64,000 nucleotides of DNA, taken from assembly GCA_036346405.1 (NCBI GenBank), contig CM070546.1, positions 95,044,955 to 95,108,954 on the forward strand. Direction: 5' to 3'. Of this stretch, positions 12,121-22,596 are shown piece by piece. Both the position numbers and the translations under genes were made by a program. This stretch comes from Phyllostachys edulis (lineage: Eukaryota > Streptophyta > Magnoliopsida > Poales > Poaceae). Each line of letters opens with the position of its first letter. The stretch's first letter is position 1. The notes below the pieces were generated by a model. That model was not told where the DNA came from. It saw only the letters and a list, made by a program, of their open reading frames with translations, and did not search any database.

Positions 12121-12700
12121 ACAAAATCTTGTCCCGAGATTTGGCTCACTCGAAAGAAAGATGGATAGTCCGCACGCAGACGATCTTCTCTTTCCCAAGT
12201 AGCCTCATCCTCGTAATGGTTTGACCACTGAACTTTAAGGAACTTGATGGTCTTATTCCTTGTCCTTCGCTCGGACTCATCGAGCACGCGAACAGGTGCT
12301 CGCGATAGGTCAAATCGGGTTGGACATCGAGAGTTTCCAACGGAGCTTCCTCGGTTGGAACACGGAGGCACTTCTTAAGCCGACACATGGAAAACATCAT
12401 GTACCCCTCAAGTGCAGTAGCAACTCCAACTTATAGGCAATAGCTCCTTCTTCTCGATAACGTGGTAGGGACCGACATATCGAGGAGCTAACTTGCCATT
12501 GACGCCAAACGTTGATGGCCCTTCAAAGGAGAGACTTTGAGATAAACAAAGTCATTAGGCTCAAAACGCAACTCACGCCGACGGCGATCCGCATAGCTCT
12601 TTTGCCTAGATTAAGGCATGCGCAAACGCCACGAATAAGCCGGACTTGGCGCCGGCCTCATTGATTGAGTCCGCCAAAGAGAGGTCTCTCACCGGTCTCG
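12114..12700 (-). pseudogene. Integrase C-terminus and chromodomain
   Basis: In the minus frame 12371-12102 the segment RNKTIKFLKVQWSNHYEDEA followed by TWEREDRLRADYPSFF is the chromodomain-like end of plant chromovirus integrases. It is thought to direct insertion to particular chromatin. Preceding it, 12700-12372 encodes broken pieces of the integrase C-terminal region in shifted frames. Stop codon at about 12102-12104, beside the 3' LTR. Confidence 0.85.
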
Positions 12701-13420
12701 ACCAGTTCAACGGGTTCTACACTTTCTCCGCATAAGGCCTCAAATGGTGCCATGCCGAGACCGCCCGAAGTCTGTTGTTATAAGAAAATCTTCGCGAATG
12801 GCAAGCATTTCTCCCAATGCTTCCCATATGAAAGGACACAAGCATGAAGCATGTCTTCCAAAACTTGGTTGACCTCTCGGTCCGACCATCGGTTTGGGGT
12901 GAAATGCCGCTTTGAAAGCAAGACGAGTTCCCATAGCCTCTGCAAGCTATGCCAAAACGAGACGTGAAAAGGATCCACGATCCGACACGATCGTCTTCGC
13001 ACACCGTGCAAACTCACGATCTTGGCGATGTAGAGCTCGCCAAAAGACCTACCCGGTTCGGTCTTGACGGAAGGAAATGTGCCACCTTAGTCAATCGATC
13101 GATGACGACCCAAATGGCATCATTCTTCTTCGGGATGTGGGTAGACCGTGATGAAGTCCATTCCGATCGAATCCCACTTCCACTCAGAACCGGCAAAGGT
13201 CAAGCGATCTGCAGACGCCGATGCTCGGCCTTGACACGACGACCACGCGCCGCGCCTTGGCAACGAACTCGCGATCTCCTCTTCATTCGGGTCCACCAAA
13301 ATCTCGACGAAGATCTTGATACATCTTTGTGGCCCCGGATGAATGGATAAAGGTGAATCATGGGCTTCATGGAGGATTAAATTCCGCAACTCCATGTCCT
13401 TTGGAACCACAAGGCGTTGT
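12701..13420 (-). pseudogene. Integrase core, broken
   Basis: Minus-strand fragments in order: the histidine-rich zinc region (LILHEAHDSPLSIHPG), then KNDAIWVVIDRLTKVAHFLP, which belongs to the first catalytic-Asp segment, then downstream pieces ending at 12717. At least three frames are used, so one-base losses have broken it repeatedly. Integrase inserts the cDNA into the host genome. It follows RNase H and precedes the chromodomain as in all Ty3/gypsy pol genes. Confidence 0.82.
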
Positions 13421-13759
13421 TCAACCTCACGACGCCATGCTCATCCTCGAGAAGCACTTGGTCATTCCATTCTTGACATTTGCCTTAATGTGGCTCACTC
13501 CAACATCCGATCGCCGAGCGGACTTGATCCGATCCACCAAGGTTGGTTGCACAACCAAGGCAATGAGAGAACCACGCTCAACTAAACCCAAGTTGAGACG
13601 CTGAAACTCTTCCGTAAGAGCGGCGAAGCTCCTCGACAACAAGGCATGGCAATGCGCTTTATGACTAAGCGCGCCGGAACGACATTAGCCTTGCCCGATG
13701 GTAGTGTATACCCATGTCATAATCCTTGATCAACTCCAACCATCTCCTTTGCCCGAGGT

Positions 13760-14130
13760 TCAGTCAGTGGGTGAACAAATACTTAAGGCTCTTGTGATCC
13801 GAATACACTTCACAACGACACCGATTAGGTAATGTCGCCAAATCTTAAGTGCATGAATCACGTAGCCTAACTCCAAATCATGGGTAGGATAGTTAAGCTC
13901 ATGAGGTCTCAATTGCCTTGATGCATAGGCCACTACCTTGCCTTCTTGCATAAGAACACAACCGAGGCCTCGACGAGAAGCATCGTAAAAGATATCGAAA
14001 CTTCGATGGATATCGGGAAGAACAAGAACGGAGCGGTGGTCAAACGCTTTTGAGTATTTGGAAACTTTCTCACACCCAGCGGACCACACGAACTTCTTGT
14101 CCTTCTTGAGCAACTCCGTCATCGGCCATG
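13760..14130 (-). pseudogene. RNase H domain
   Basis: The open minus frame contains SFDIFYDASRRGLGCVLMQ and GKVVAYASRQLRPHELNYPT, typical of the gypsy RNase H that removes RNA from the RNA-DNA hybrid. The first Asp of the active site is visible in FYDASRRG. It continues directly from the RT thumb (MTELLKKDKKFVWSAGCEK) with a frameshift near 14060. Confidence 0.88.
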
Positions 14131-14970
14131 ATCTTGGAGAAGTTCTCGATAAAGCGACGATAATATCCCGCTAAACCGAGAAAACTCCGCACATCGGTGA
14201 CCAAACAGTTGACTCCATGAAAGAACATCGCCGACCTTGTTAGGATCAACGGCCACGCCTCTGCTGAAAGAACGTGGCCTAAGAAGGCCACTTCCTTCAA
14301 CTGCACGCGACTTGTCAACTTCGCGACAAATGGTGCTCACGTAGCTTGCCTAACACAAGCTTCAGATGCTCGGCATGTTCCTCATCGTTCTTGGAGTAGA
14401 TAAGGATATCATCGATGAAGACCACGACAAACTTATCCAAATACTCCATGAATACCGAATTCATGAGATTCATGAACAAGGCAGAGCATTGGTTGCCGAA
14501 TGACATGACGGTGTACTCATAAGCCAGCCGTGGCAGTAGAGAACGCCGTTTTGGAATATCCTCGTGTCGAATACTTAACCTCGATGATATCCCACTCTCA
14601 AATCAATCTTGGAGAAAACTCGAGCTCCACCAATTGATCGAAGAGATCGCCAATGCGGGCAATGGATACTTGTTCTTTACCGTCACTTCATTAAGTGGGC
14701 GTAATCGACGACATCATGCTAAAGTACCATCCTTCTTCTTTACGAAGATTGCCGGACAACCCCAAGGAGATGAGCTAGGCGAATGAAACCCTTCTTGCAG
14801 CTCACTTAATCGCTTCTTCAATTCCACCAACTCGCTCGGTGGCATCCGATAAGGCCTCTTTGAGATAGGGGCGTACCAGAGCCAACTCAATGACAAACTC
14901 GAGGTCTCGAACGGGTGGCATCCCGGAAGATTCGGGAAAGACATCAACGAAGTCACAAACTGTTGGGACT
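14131..14970 (-). pseudogene. Reverse transcriptase, frameshifted
   Basis: Conserved blocks occur in order on the minus strand: APISKRPYRMPPSELVELKK, SSPWGCPAIFVKKKDGTL, MSFGNQCSALFMNLMNSVFM, then YLDKFVVVFIDDILIYSKND with catalytic FIDD at 14408-14419 intact, then LKEVAFLGHVLSAE and RSFLGLAGYYRRFIENFSK. These are the standard fingers-palm-thumb motifs of gypsy RT. Blocks lie in different frames, with breaks near 14714, 14510, 14315 and 14120. Confidence 0.9.
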
Positions 14971-15016
14971 TCGCTAATATCTAGAGCGGCTTCGCTTCAA
15001 GCCAAGAGATGCGGAT

Positions 15017-15400
15017 CTAGCGACTTCGGTGGCGAAGCTTAACCTCGCCGCGAGGGACTAGATAGAGATGAGCTTCTGGCGAATCGATTTGCCCCATGTG
15101 CCGGGACAACCAATCCATGCCAAGAATCACATCAAGACTCGCTGAATGGAGAAGGATAAGGTTTGCTAAGAAACCTACCCTTCGATCTCGATAGGAACAT
15201 CCTACACTCAGATTCACTCTCAACTCCGAACCAGAGAGCGAATGAGTAAGCGGGACCGACAATGGAGAGAAAAGAAGCTCTCCAACAGCGCAAAAGACTC
15301 GTAAACAAATGAATGAGATGCTCTGAATCAAACAAAACAAAGAGCGGATGAGAGTTAACGAAAGTGTACCTAGCACGACGCCGGGTGCCTCTGAGCCTCC
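15017..15400 (-). pseudogene. Aspartic protease, active site frameshifted
   Basis: The minus strand shows the region around the catalytic Asp (VLFDS at about 15320) and, about 70 residues on, LDVILGMDWLSRHMGQID, the flap and IVGMDWL-type motif of gypsy proteases. The expected D-S-G-A is broken because the Gly codon has lost one base, moving the frame. The protease normally cleaves the gag-pol polyprotein. Confidence 0.82.
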
Positions 15401-15499
15401 TCTGCGACGGCGTTGACGCGACCACTACCCACGCCTTTGGGTAGCCGGACGATCTTCCGGTCCCGAGTGCACCACCTCCTCGCCCGCGTCCTCCATTAG

Positions 15500-16456
15500 G
15501 ATGAGGGGTCGCTCGCCTTCTTAGGGCATTGGTTCGCATAATGCCCCTTCCGTTGCATGAGAAACATGTGACCCCGGCACTGGTTATGGGGCCGCTCACG
15601 ACTCGCAGTGCGTGGATCGAGACACGGCTCATGCGGCGAACGAGGAACAAGGTGTAACCTCGGGCGCCAAGAATGAGACGGTACCCTAGAGATCGCCAAG
15701 CGGGGCGGAAGAATCGCCTCGATGACTTATGGGCCTCCCACTTGCGCTATGGAGTCCATAAGCTCTTGAGCCGCATGCTCGCGATGATGGCCTTGTCGAC
15801 CAAGGTCCGAAAATCGGAAAGTCGACAATGGATAGCTTGTCCTTCACTCCTCGCATAAGCCACGCCAACTTGGCTCATTAGCCATATCGGTGTACGCCCT
15901 CGTGAGCATAACGAGCTAGATGGTTGAACTCAGAGACATACTCCATGATCGAGCCACGCCTTGCTTGAGCAAGAAGAAACTCCCGCTTGATCTCCATCAA
16001 GCCGGCAGGATATGAGCCCGACGGAAAGCAAGACGTAAACTCCTCCCAAGAGACGGTGTGGTCTGCGGCTGCATGGCGAGAAAGCTCTCCCACCATGACA
16101 AGGCTGCACCCTCGAGCCGGTGCGATGCAACAGCGCCTTCTCGTGCTCCTGCATCACATGATCGCGGAGCTTACGCCCACCGACGGCCAATCGTCTGCAT
16201 CCAACGGGTCCTCGACCGAAAAGGTAGGAGGCCGAGTACGAAGAAACTCCGCGAGTCCTCCACGCGGCCGATGGGCGCTCCTTGCCCGCATCCTCAAGCT
16301 CCGTAAGTGTAAGGTGGTGTTGCGCGATGACGCCCAAGAGAACTCTCTCACATCCGCGGTTGCGCCGATCCAAGAAGAACCTCGCCATGGTCGGAGGAGG
16401 AGGAAGCTCTCGTCCGAACCACCGATCGCCTTGGCCGCTACGAAAAGGCCCGCCAT
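15500..16456 (-). pseudogene. Gag with a zinc knuckle broken by a one-base loss
   Basis: Starts at the ATG at 16456 (MAGLFVAAKAIGG). Contains LAEFLRTRPPTFSVEDPLDA, then, in other frames, VSWEEFTSCFPSGSYPAGLM and GSIMEYVSEFNHLARYAHEG, the core of a chromovirus gag. The zinc knuckle at 15526-15566 spans 41 bases where 42 are needed: CFSCNGRG is in one frame and GHYANQC in the next. It lies about 0.75 kb inside the PBS. Capsid and RNA packaging would be its role. Confidence 0.88.
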
Positions 16457-17206
16457 CCTATTACAAGAAATTTTGGTTAGCAACTAAACTCGAAAATCAA
16501 AGCCTTAAAGAGAAACAAAAGCGATCGACTAGGGGAATGGAATATCACCCTAAACGAAAGCCAAAACCGCGAGTAAATTAACTTTAGAAGCTTCTAAAAG
16601 ACTCTAAAACAGCCAAGAAACACCAAAAGCAAGGCTCAACTTCTCAACTCAACTAACCCGTATTGAATGAACGAGTAATTGATCGAGAAGATTAAAAATC
16701 AGATTGTAAGATGAGATCTAAAACTATTAGAGAGCAAGGTTAATGCAGCGAAATAAGTGTTAGATACTTAGCTAACTAGTATCACATCTTACCCTTTTAT
16801 TCCCACAAGTTTTTGTTGATTTAACCTCTCATTCTCTACCCTAATTGGAACCTTTGAGCTTGCTGTCCGAAATTGACGCTTGCTGTCCAGATTTTGCATC
16901 CAAGCTTCCAAATAAATTGTCCATTCCGAAGCTTCAAAACCTTGTAAATGGGCAGCTAACACTTCAATTTGCCAAACTCATTGATTCCCCAAAACCCCAT
17001 TAATCGATAACAACTATTTTGTAGAAGGAAGAGAGGAAAACAACTTTTAAAACTTAAATTAGAGTGAGATGAGAAGAGAAAGCTCAGATAGATGAGGAGT
17101 AAAATCTGAGAATTTTCATAAGCTTCCAAAACTCATTTGACACTTTGAAATTAGGTTTTCAAAATATCCTAAAGGCGACCAAGCTTACGTTACATTACGG
17201 TCGAAC
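16457..17206 (-). other. Leader of the 15.9 kb chromovirus
   Basis: Sequence between PBS and gag without a recognisable coding segment. No second ORF like that at 4549-5349 is visible. Confidence 0.5.
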
Positions 17207-17218
17207 GGCTCGATACCA
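17207..17218 (-). other. Primer-binding site with one-base loss
   Basis: The minus strand reads TGGTATCGAGCC. It equals the initiator-Met tRNA complement TGGTATCAGAGCC lacking one A. It lies five bases inside the 5' LTR. Confidence 0.78.
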
Positions 17219-19733
17219 ACTTTTGTGAGACCTCGACGCTTATTAAGCTCATAATACTTAGTCATCCAATTGACCCTAGTATTATCAACCAAATAAACCA
17301 GCCTCTCGAGAGATGTATACTTCCTGAATGCAAGATACATACCTCACAACAAAAGAATGTATCAATTCCATACAACACATAGTACATAAGCAACAAACCG
17401 GTTAATATTAATAAGGAATAGGTCATTACAAAAGAGGGCCTTCGCCAAATAACAACAAACTACAAAGATACACAATGAAGCAAAAGTGCCATAAAGATGG
17501 CCCAAAATAAGAGCCAACCAAGGTGCCTTTAGCCCACAAGGCAATCGACCGACCGCCAAGCTAGTCGCTTCTCCCAACCACCAAGACAACTCACAAAAGT
17601 AAAGCCCTTTGGGCTCTACCTCCTCTGCAACAAAGTTGTTAAGAAGCAAATGAGTACAATAAATTGTTTATTGTACTCGCAAGACCGACGTGTAAGATAA
17701 TGTAACTATAATTTAGCTATATGCAAGCTTTATTTAAGTGGATGAGGCTTTGGACTCATTTAAGCACAAAGCAAGTTTTCATTTGCAATAATATAGTAGA
17801 TTGAAAGCAATTTGACAAAGCATTTTTAATTGTTGAAATAACAACGAGATAAATAACATGGTAACAACAACAAGAACAACTCGAAGTGACCAACCCAAGT
17901 CACCACAACAATAGCATGAACTCCCTGCTCATACCAACCATGTCAAGTTTTAATTAAAGGTTGTAGTCTAGTCTTGAACGACCTTACCAAGCATGTCCAT
18001 AACCTAGGGCGAGGCTATTCAATAGTTTTATCCTGCAGGTGTACCACTGCATCCACACGCCGCATCGCCTTTCCATTAGGCACACTACCTTTGGTATGCC
18101 AAGCACGGCTAAGTCCTACGAGACATTTCCAATGGACAATGCTAATTCGAGTCGCACAACCCACGGGAGAAGGAGACATCACACAACCTTCCCGAAGCTA
18201 ATGCTCCTCCCACATCACACACACATTTTATCTTTAAAACACACCAACCGAGCGACCCCAATTAACACCGCCCAAAGTACTTAGTCAAGAGGGGTTCCAT
18301 ATGCCCCTCGTGTGGTTAGTACGCGAAATCGCTTGGCTTAGTGACCCAAGTACTCGGTCCTTAGGGACCCAGGCATACCACCACATCCAAAAACCACGCC
18401 ATCCATCCAATATGCCCAAGTCTAAATCAATCTTTTATTTTCAGTTTTTGATTTTACAATTAATCAAAGCACAAGTGCTGGACATATAGGAGTAATAATC
18501 AGTTTTGAGTGATCAAGACCATCGACTAAGTCGATGATCGCCCATTTCTATCGTTACTAAGCATGTCTAAGCAATTTAATCGAAACTACTAAGTGATAAG
18601 AGCTCATCCAACGAGCTCAAACCACAGCAAATAACCTAGGCTCATGGTAGTAGAGGATAAACAATTCCTACAGATCATGCAACTATAGGCTTGCTAGCTT
18701 ACATTTAACACAAAGTAGCATGCATACATAGAAGTAAAACGATATATTAAGCTTTAAAGTAATGGGACAATGATGGAAATGATCAAACTGCTTGCCTTGC
18801 TGTTGCTGGTCAATTTGTTGCGGAGGGTCACTCTCGGGATCACCACAAATGTCTAAACCTAACGGAAAGGCGAGAAAGAACCGATAAGAACGATTTAAAA
18901 CAACAAAGACAGCACAACAAACGAACTCCAAATTCTCTGAATTTTCTACAGCAGCAAGAGGGTGATTTTAGGAATATTGCAACAAGAACCAATTGATTTG
19001 GATTCTCAATGCAAAAGTTATGAGCAAAACAATTCTGCTCAGCCCCTAAAATACCAAACTGCACTATTCATTAATTTAATTATGAGGCAACATTTTCTAG
19101 AACAGAAGTGAAGCTGAAATTTTTACTGTAAAACCAGCACCTCATGAGATGAATAACACAATTGAGTTCATCTCATTTGGAGCTATATTGCACTTTCTAT
19201 AATTTTTCAAAAACAAGAACTTGAACAAAATTATAATGCACAAGTCCTCATTTTTATAACAGCAACAAGCTCAAAACTAATTTTCACAGTGAGTTCATTA
19301 TTAGAGGAAACCAACAACGTTGGTCTCACTCAAAAATAATCTACAGAGCATTAGTTTTGTATTTTACAAGTTAAGCATTGATTTAAGTGTATATTTTAAA
19401 GTTGGTTTTAAAATCTAATGGCAAATCAGTGCTCGGAGTTGAACTCAACTTACAATCATTTTTGGATTAAAGTCAAGTCCAAGACAGAGCCAACATACTT
19501 TGAATGACCTCAAATGGATTTAAAATGAGAAAGATATGCAATTTTAAAGTTATACCTTTCTCGCTTCACAATTTAACGACTCACTAGGACTTTCTAAAAA
19601 CTCTAAAGACACGGGAGAACATATGCGCTCAGATCAAACACGGGGAGGTCCTCAACGGTTGAGATCTTCCAAAGGAAGATCCAAACTATCAAGATCTCCC
19701 TGAGGAAGATCTACATCGTCAGGACCTCACAGG

Positions 19734-19880
19734 GGAGGTCCTGGACGGTCCAGATGTTCCAAGGGAGGTCCTTGATGGTCCAGATCGTCCGAGGGAGGAC
19801 CTTGACGGTCAAGATCTACCCGGGGAGGTCATGAAAGGCTGAGATGGCTTCGGAGAGGTCCTAAGCGGAGGTCTAACGTC
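19734..19880. repeat. GGAGGTC-based repeats of about 30 bp
   Basis: Four to five degenerate tandem units with the pattern GGGAGGTCCTGGACGGTCC then AGAT and a variable end. The same block is in copy A at about 9250-9390. A looser scatter of GGAGGTC continues on both sides. Confidence 0.75.
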
Positions 19881-20820
19881 CACAGACCTCCGTGGAGGTC
19901 CGGACGACCAAGATTGCGCAAGGAGAGGTCTTGGGCGCCCGGATCTCCTGAGGAGGTCATGGATGTCCCAGAGCTCGCGATAAAAATTAGCGCACGCGCA
20001 CGCGCTAGGACAAGAGATTAAATGCGCGCTGGACATCAAGGAGGTCCGCGTGCGGGAGGTCTTAAATGCGCAACACGGGAGGATTAAATGCAGCTAAGAC
20101 ATGCCCATGATTTCAATGATTTGAGCACATGATTAGTGCATTAACTCGGCGGATCTTTGTCCGAAAACGGCAATAGCGCCGCAGGTTCTTGTCCGACAAG
20201 ATCTGAGCTCAAAGAAGTGGTTATTGCCGGCGATGCGGACTCGCCATGACAACCAAAGACATCCCTGTCGCGCAATAGTGTTGCGCACACCATAAGCTCA
20301 CTCGACGGCGACGACGATTTTAATCGCCATGAGCCGGAGAGGACAGAGATGACCAAGACGGCCAAAAGACAAAATGCAAAAAGGAAGCTCACGCGACATT
20401 CAAGCGTGTGCTCAACAAAGCTCCGCGACATCATTCAGCGGGTGCCAAGAACTAAGGGACTAACAGGGGAGTACTGGAGGTCCTAAGATGCCGGGAGGTC
20501 GTGGAGGTGATGACCGGAGTTGGGGAAGACAATGAAGCTTCACGGCCCAAGGCACCAGCTCCAAGCTCAACTTTGTCCACCTCTGAAAAATGCCCAAACA
20601 AATTAAGTTAGGGTTAACTTCCAAGAGGTTTTGGGAGCAAAAGTGAGCGAGGGTTTGAAAAGGAGCCACTGAACTTCTTATGCCACCGAGGAGCTCCAAG
20701 GACTTCAACAATGGCAGCCACCAAAGGAGGAGGTGAGTGAGGGAGGAGCTCAGCCACGCACAAGATGCAAGGCCGAGATCCGTTAGGTGCAAAGGAAGCC
20801 AAGGAGGCTTCCAAGGGATA

Positions 20821-20830
20821 ATTTATAGCC
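20821..20830 (-). promoter_or_regulatory. TATA box of LTR copy B
   Basis: Minus strand GGCTATAAAT. The solo copy C has GTATAAAGCC at 49558-49567 in the equivalent place. It defines a U3 of about 1.76 kb. Confidence 0.6.
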
Positions 20831-21306
20831 CGAGGTGATGGTTAGGAGTGGGGCTAAGCTCCATGGTGAGCTTAGCCCACGGGTTGGTCCATGGGGTGGC
20901 AAGGACATGAGGTTGACAAGGGGCAGCCTATCCGACTGAAGATGGAAAGTCGACTGCATTAAATGCGGTCACAGAGAGTCGTGAAAAGGACACAAATGGC
21001 AGCGCGCATAACTCCACTCCAGAGCACGCATGCGTGACCAAGGTAGGAGAAGAACAGGGAGGTCCTTATGACCGCTGGATAAGACCCAGGAGAGGTCCTG
21101 CCCTCCGATGTCATTTTTGAACCGTTCGCTCCAAAGGATCGGGCAGTCCCACCACACGATCAAGGATGGGAGGTCGTGGCCCTCCGATTTCTTTAATGTG
21201 TAAGCGCACGTGAGAAAATGGGACAGAGGTCCAAAGCGTTGATCTCCATCCAACGGCACGGACCTCTGTGAGGTCTTAACTGCACGCCAACATAAAAGCT
21301 CGAGGG

Positions 21307-22022
21307 GAGGTCATGGCCTTTGGATTAAAATCCAAGGGCACTGACCTGATGGGGAGGTCTGATACGCACAAGGTGAAAGGGAGGTCTGAGGCCTTGCGCG
21401 TAGCGCAAAGGAGGTCTTAGCCCTCCGATTTGGATCTAAGGGTTTCTAGAGATGGTCCGAATCGCCCATTGATTATCGATCATGAGATGTAAATCCAACG
21501 GCCAATAAAGGGTGGTCGAATAGCCCTTTGATCTCATGCGTTGAGCAGAGATCCAAAGGTGGAAAAAAAGACAAGGAGGTCATGGCCGTGGATTTTCGAC
21601 CCAAGGGCTATGACCTCAACAAGGCGGGAGGACCTTGCTGTAATGTTTTTCGGAGGAGGTCGTGGCCTTTGGATGTAAATCCAACGGCTGCGACCTCAAG
21701 TGAGTGCAAAGGGAGGTCTGATAGTTAGGTTGAGAGGAGGAGGTCACGACCATGGATTTCCAATCCAATGGCTGTGACCTCACGTAGGTGCGATGCCTAA
21801 GTGGTTTAACAGCGAGGGGAGGTCAGGGCTGGTTGGATCTTAATCCAAGGGCCAAGACCTCAACAAGGTGGAAGGTGGTTTTTGAGGTTTGATAACAAGG
21901 GGAGGTCAGGACCGGTTGGATCTTAATCCAAGGGCCAAGACCTCAACAAGGTGGGAGGTCTTCGCGGTGTTGACCGCGGAGGAGGTCGTGGCTGTTGGAT
22001 GTAAATCCAACGGCTGCGACCT
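21307..22022. repeat. Phased palindrome array in LTR copy B
   Basis: Seven imperfect palindromes: 21307-21347, 21576-21617, 21656-21697, 21740-21781, 21819-21861, 21902-21944 and 21982-22022. The last six start every 79-84 bp. Arms are GAGGTC.../...GACCTC with an inner TTGGAT.../...ATCCAA; bases between the arms covary loosely (for example GTGGCC with GGCTGCG). It lies about 0.5-1.2 kb upstream of the TATA box. Confidence 0.9.
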
Positions 22023-22591
22023 GATCAAGGTGGAGAGGGAGGTCTGCTGTGGGTGCAGACATGGTCGGGCTGGACCAGCTTTGAACATGGCTAGCCCAAG
22101 GAACAGTGTAGGCTTTTGAATTTAGTTTTCAACAACTGGGACTTAGCAGAATTATTTGGGGTAGCATTTCAACTCCAAAATTCATGAAATTTTTACAGGA
22201 GCTTGTTGACAAGAAGATTAACCTTACATAAAATTTCCAGAGGTTATTATGCAATGCATTTTTCTCAGGAAATTCATTAAGGTTGTTCAATGATTCATTT
22301 TGCCTCCAAAAATTATCAAACAAGTTTTACAACTTGTGATATTTTTCAGAGGGGTCCCACCTTAGTTTTAGGACCAAGGAAAATACTTTCCAATTGTTTG
22401 GCACAAGATTTAAGATAATTGGAAAAGGAATTTGACTTTTGGTCAACAAGAGCTTTGTGTTTTTGGATTACACAACTCTTGGACAAGAATTACATGAGAT
22501 TTTAGGGGTTTTCAAGTTGTGAAAAAAAGTTTTAATTTCTACACATATAATTATACTTGATTAACCCTAATTACACATTTGGGATGTTACA

Positions 22592-22596
22592 TGCAT
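22592..22596. repeat. Target site duplication TGCAT, right copy
   Basis: Matches 6718-6722. Confidence 0.95.

Larger units (their letters stand above)
6723..22591 (-). mobile_element. Complete long-LTR Ty3/gypsy chromovirus, 15.9 kb
   Basis: Two LTRs of 5384 and 5368 bp in direct orientation enclose a 5.1 kb interior with PBS, gag, protease, RT, RNase H, integrase, chromodomain and polypurine tract in minus-strand order. It is bounded by TGCAT duplications. About two thirds of its length is LTR. The chromodomain, pol order and initiator-Met PBS fit the Tekay/Del type of plant chromovirus; that placement is inference. Coding regions carry many one-base frameshifts, so it cannot encode a working polyprotein as written. 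It sits inside the LTR of the second gypsy element. Confidence 0.93.
17224..22591 (-). repeat. 5' LTR (copy B) of the 15.9 kb chromovirus
   Basis: Runs from TGTGAGACCTCGACG to GGGATGTTACA on the plus strand. On the minus strand U3 starts at 22591, a TATA box lies at 20821-20830, and about 3.6 kb remains to the 3' end of the LTR. U3 holds the phased palindrome array (21307-22022). The transcribed part holds a cluster of about 30-bp repeats (19734-19880) built on the same GGAGGTC word. No protein is encoded. Confidence 0.95.

Noticed and set aside
17207..17218. Possible tRNA gene fragments at the TGGTATC-like sites
   Set aside because: Only the 3' complement is present and each lies directly beside an LTR, so these are primer-binding sites.
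21307..22022. CRISPR-like regular repeat array
   Set aside because: Spacing near 80 bp is regular, but the repeats are degenerate palindromes, the spacers are themselves related to one another, and the array lies in an LTR of a plant element.
6723..22591. Segmental duplication of a 5.4 kb host region
   Set aside because: The copies have TG...CA ends, PBS and polypurine tract beside them, a gypsy interior and a TGCAT target duplication, so they are LTRs.
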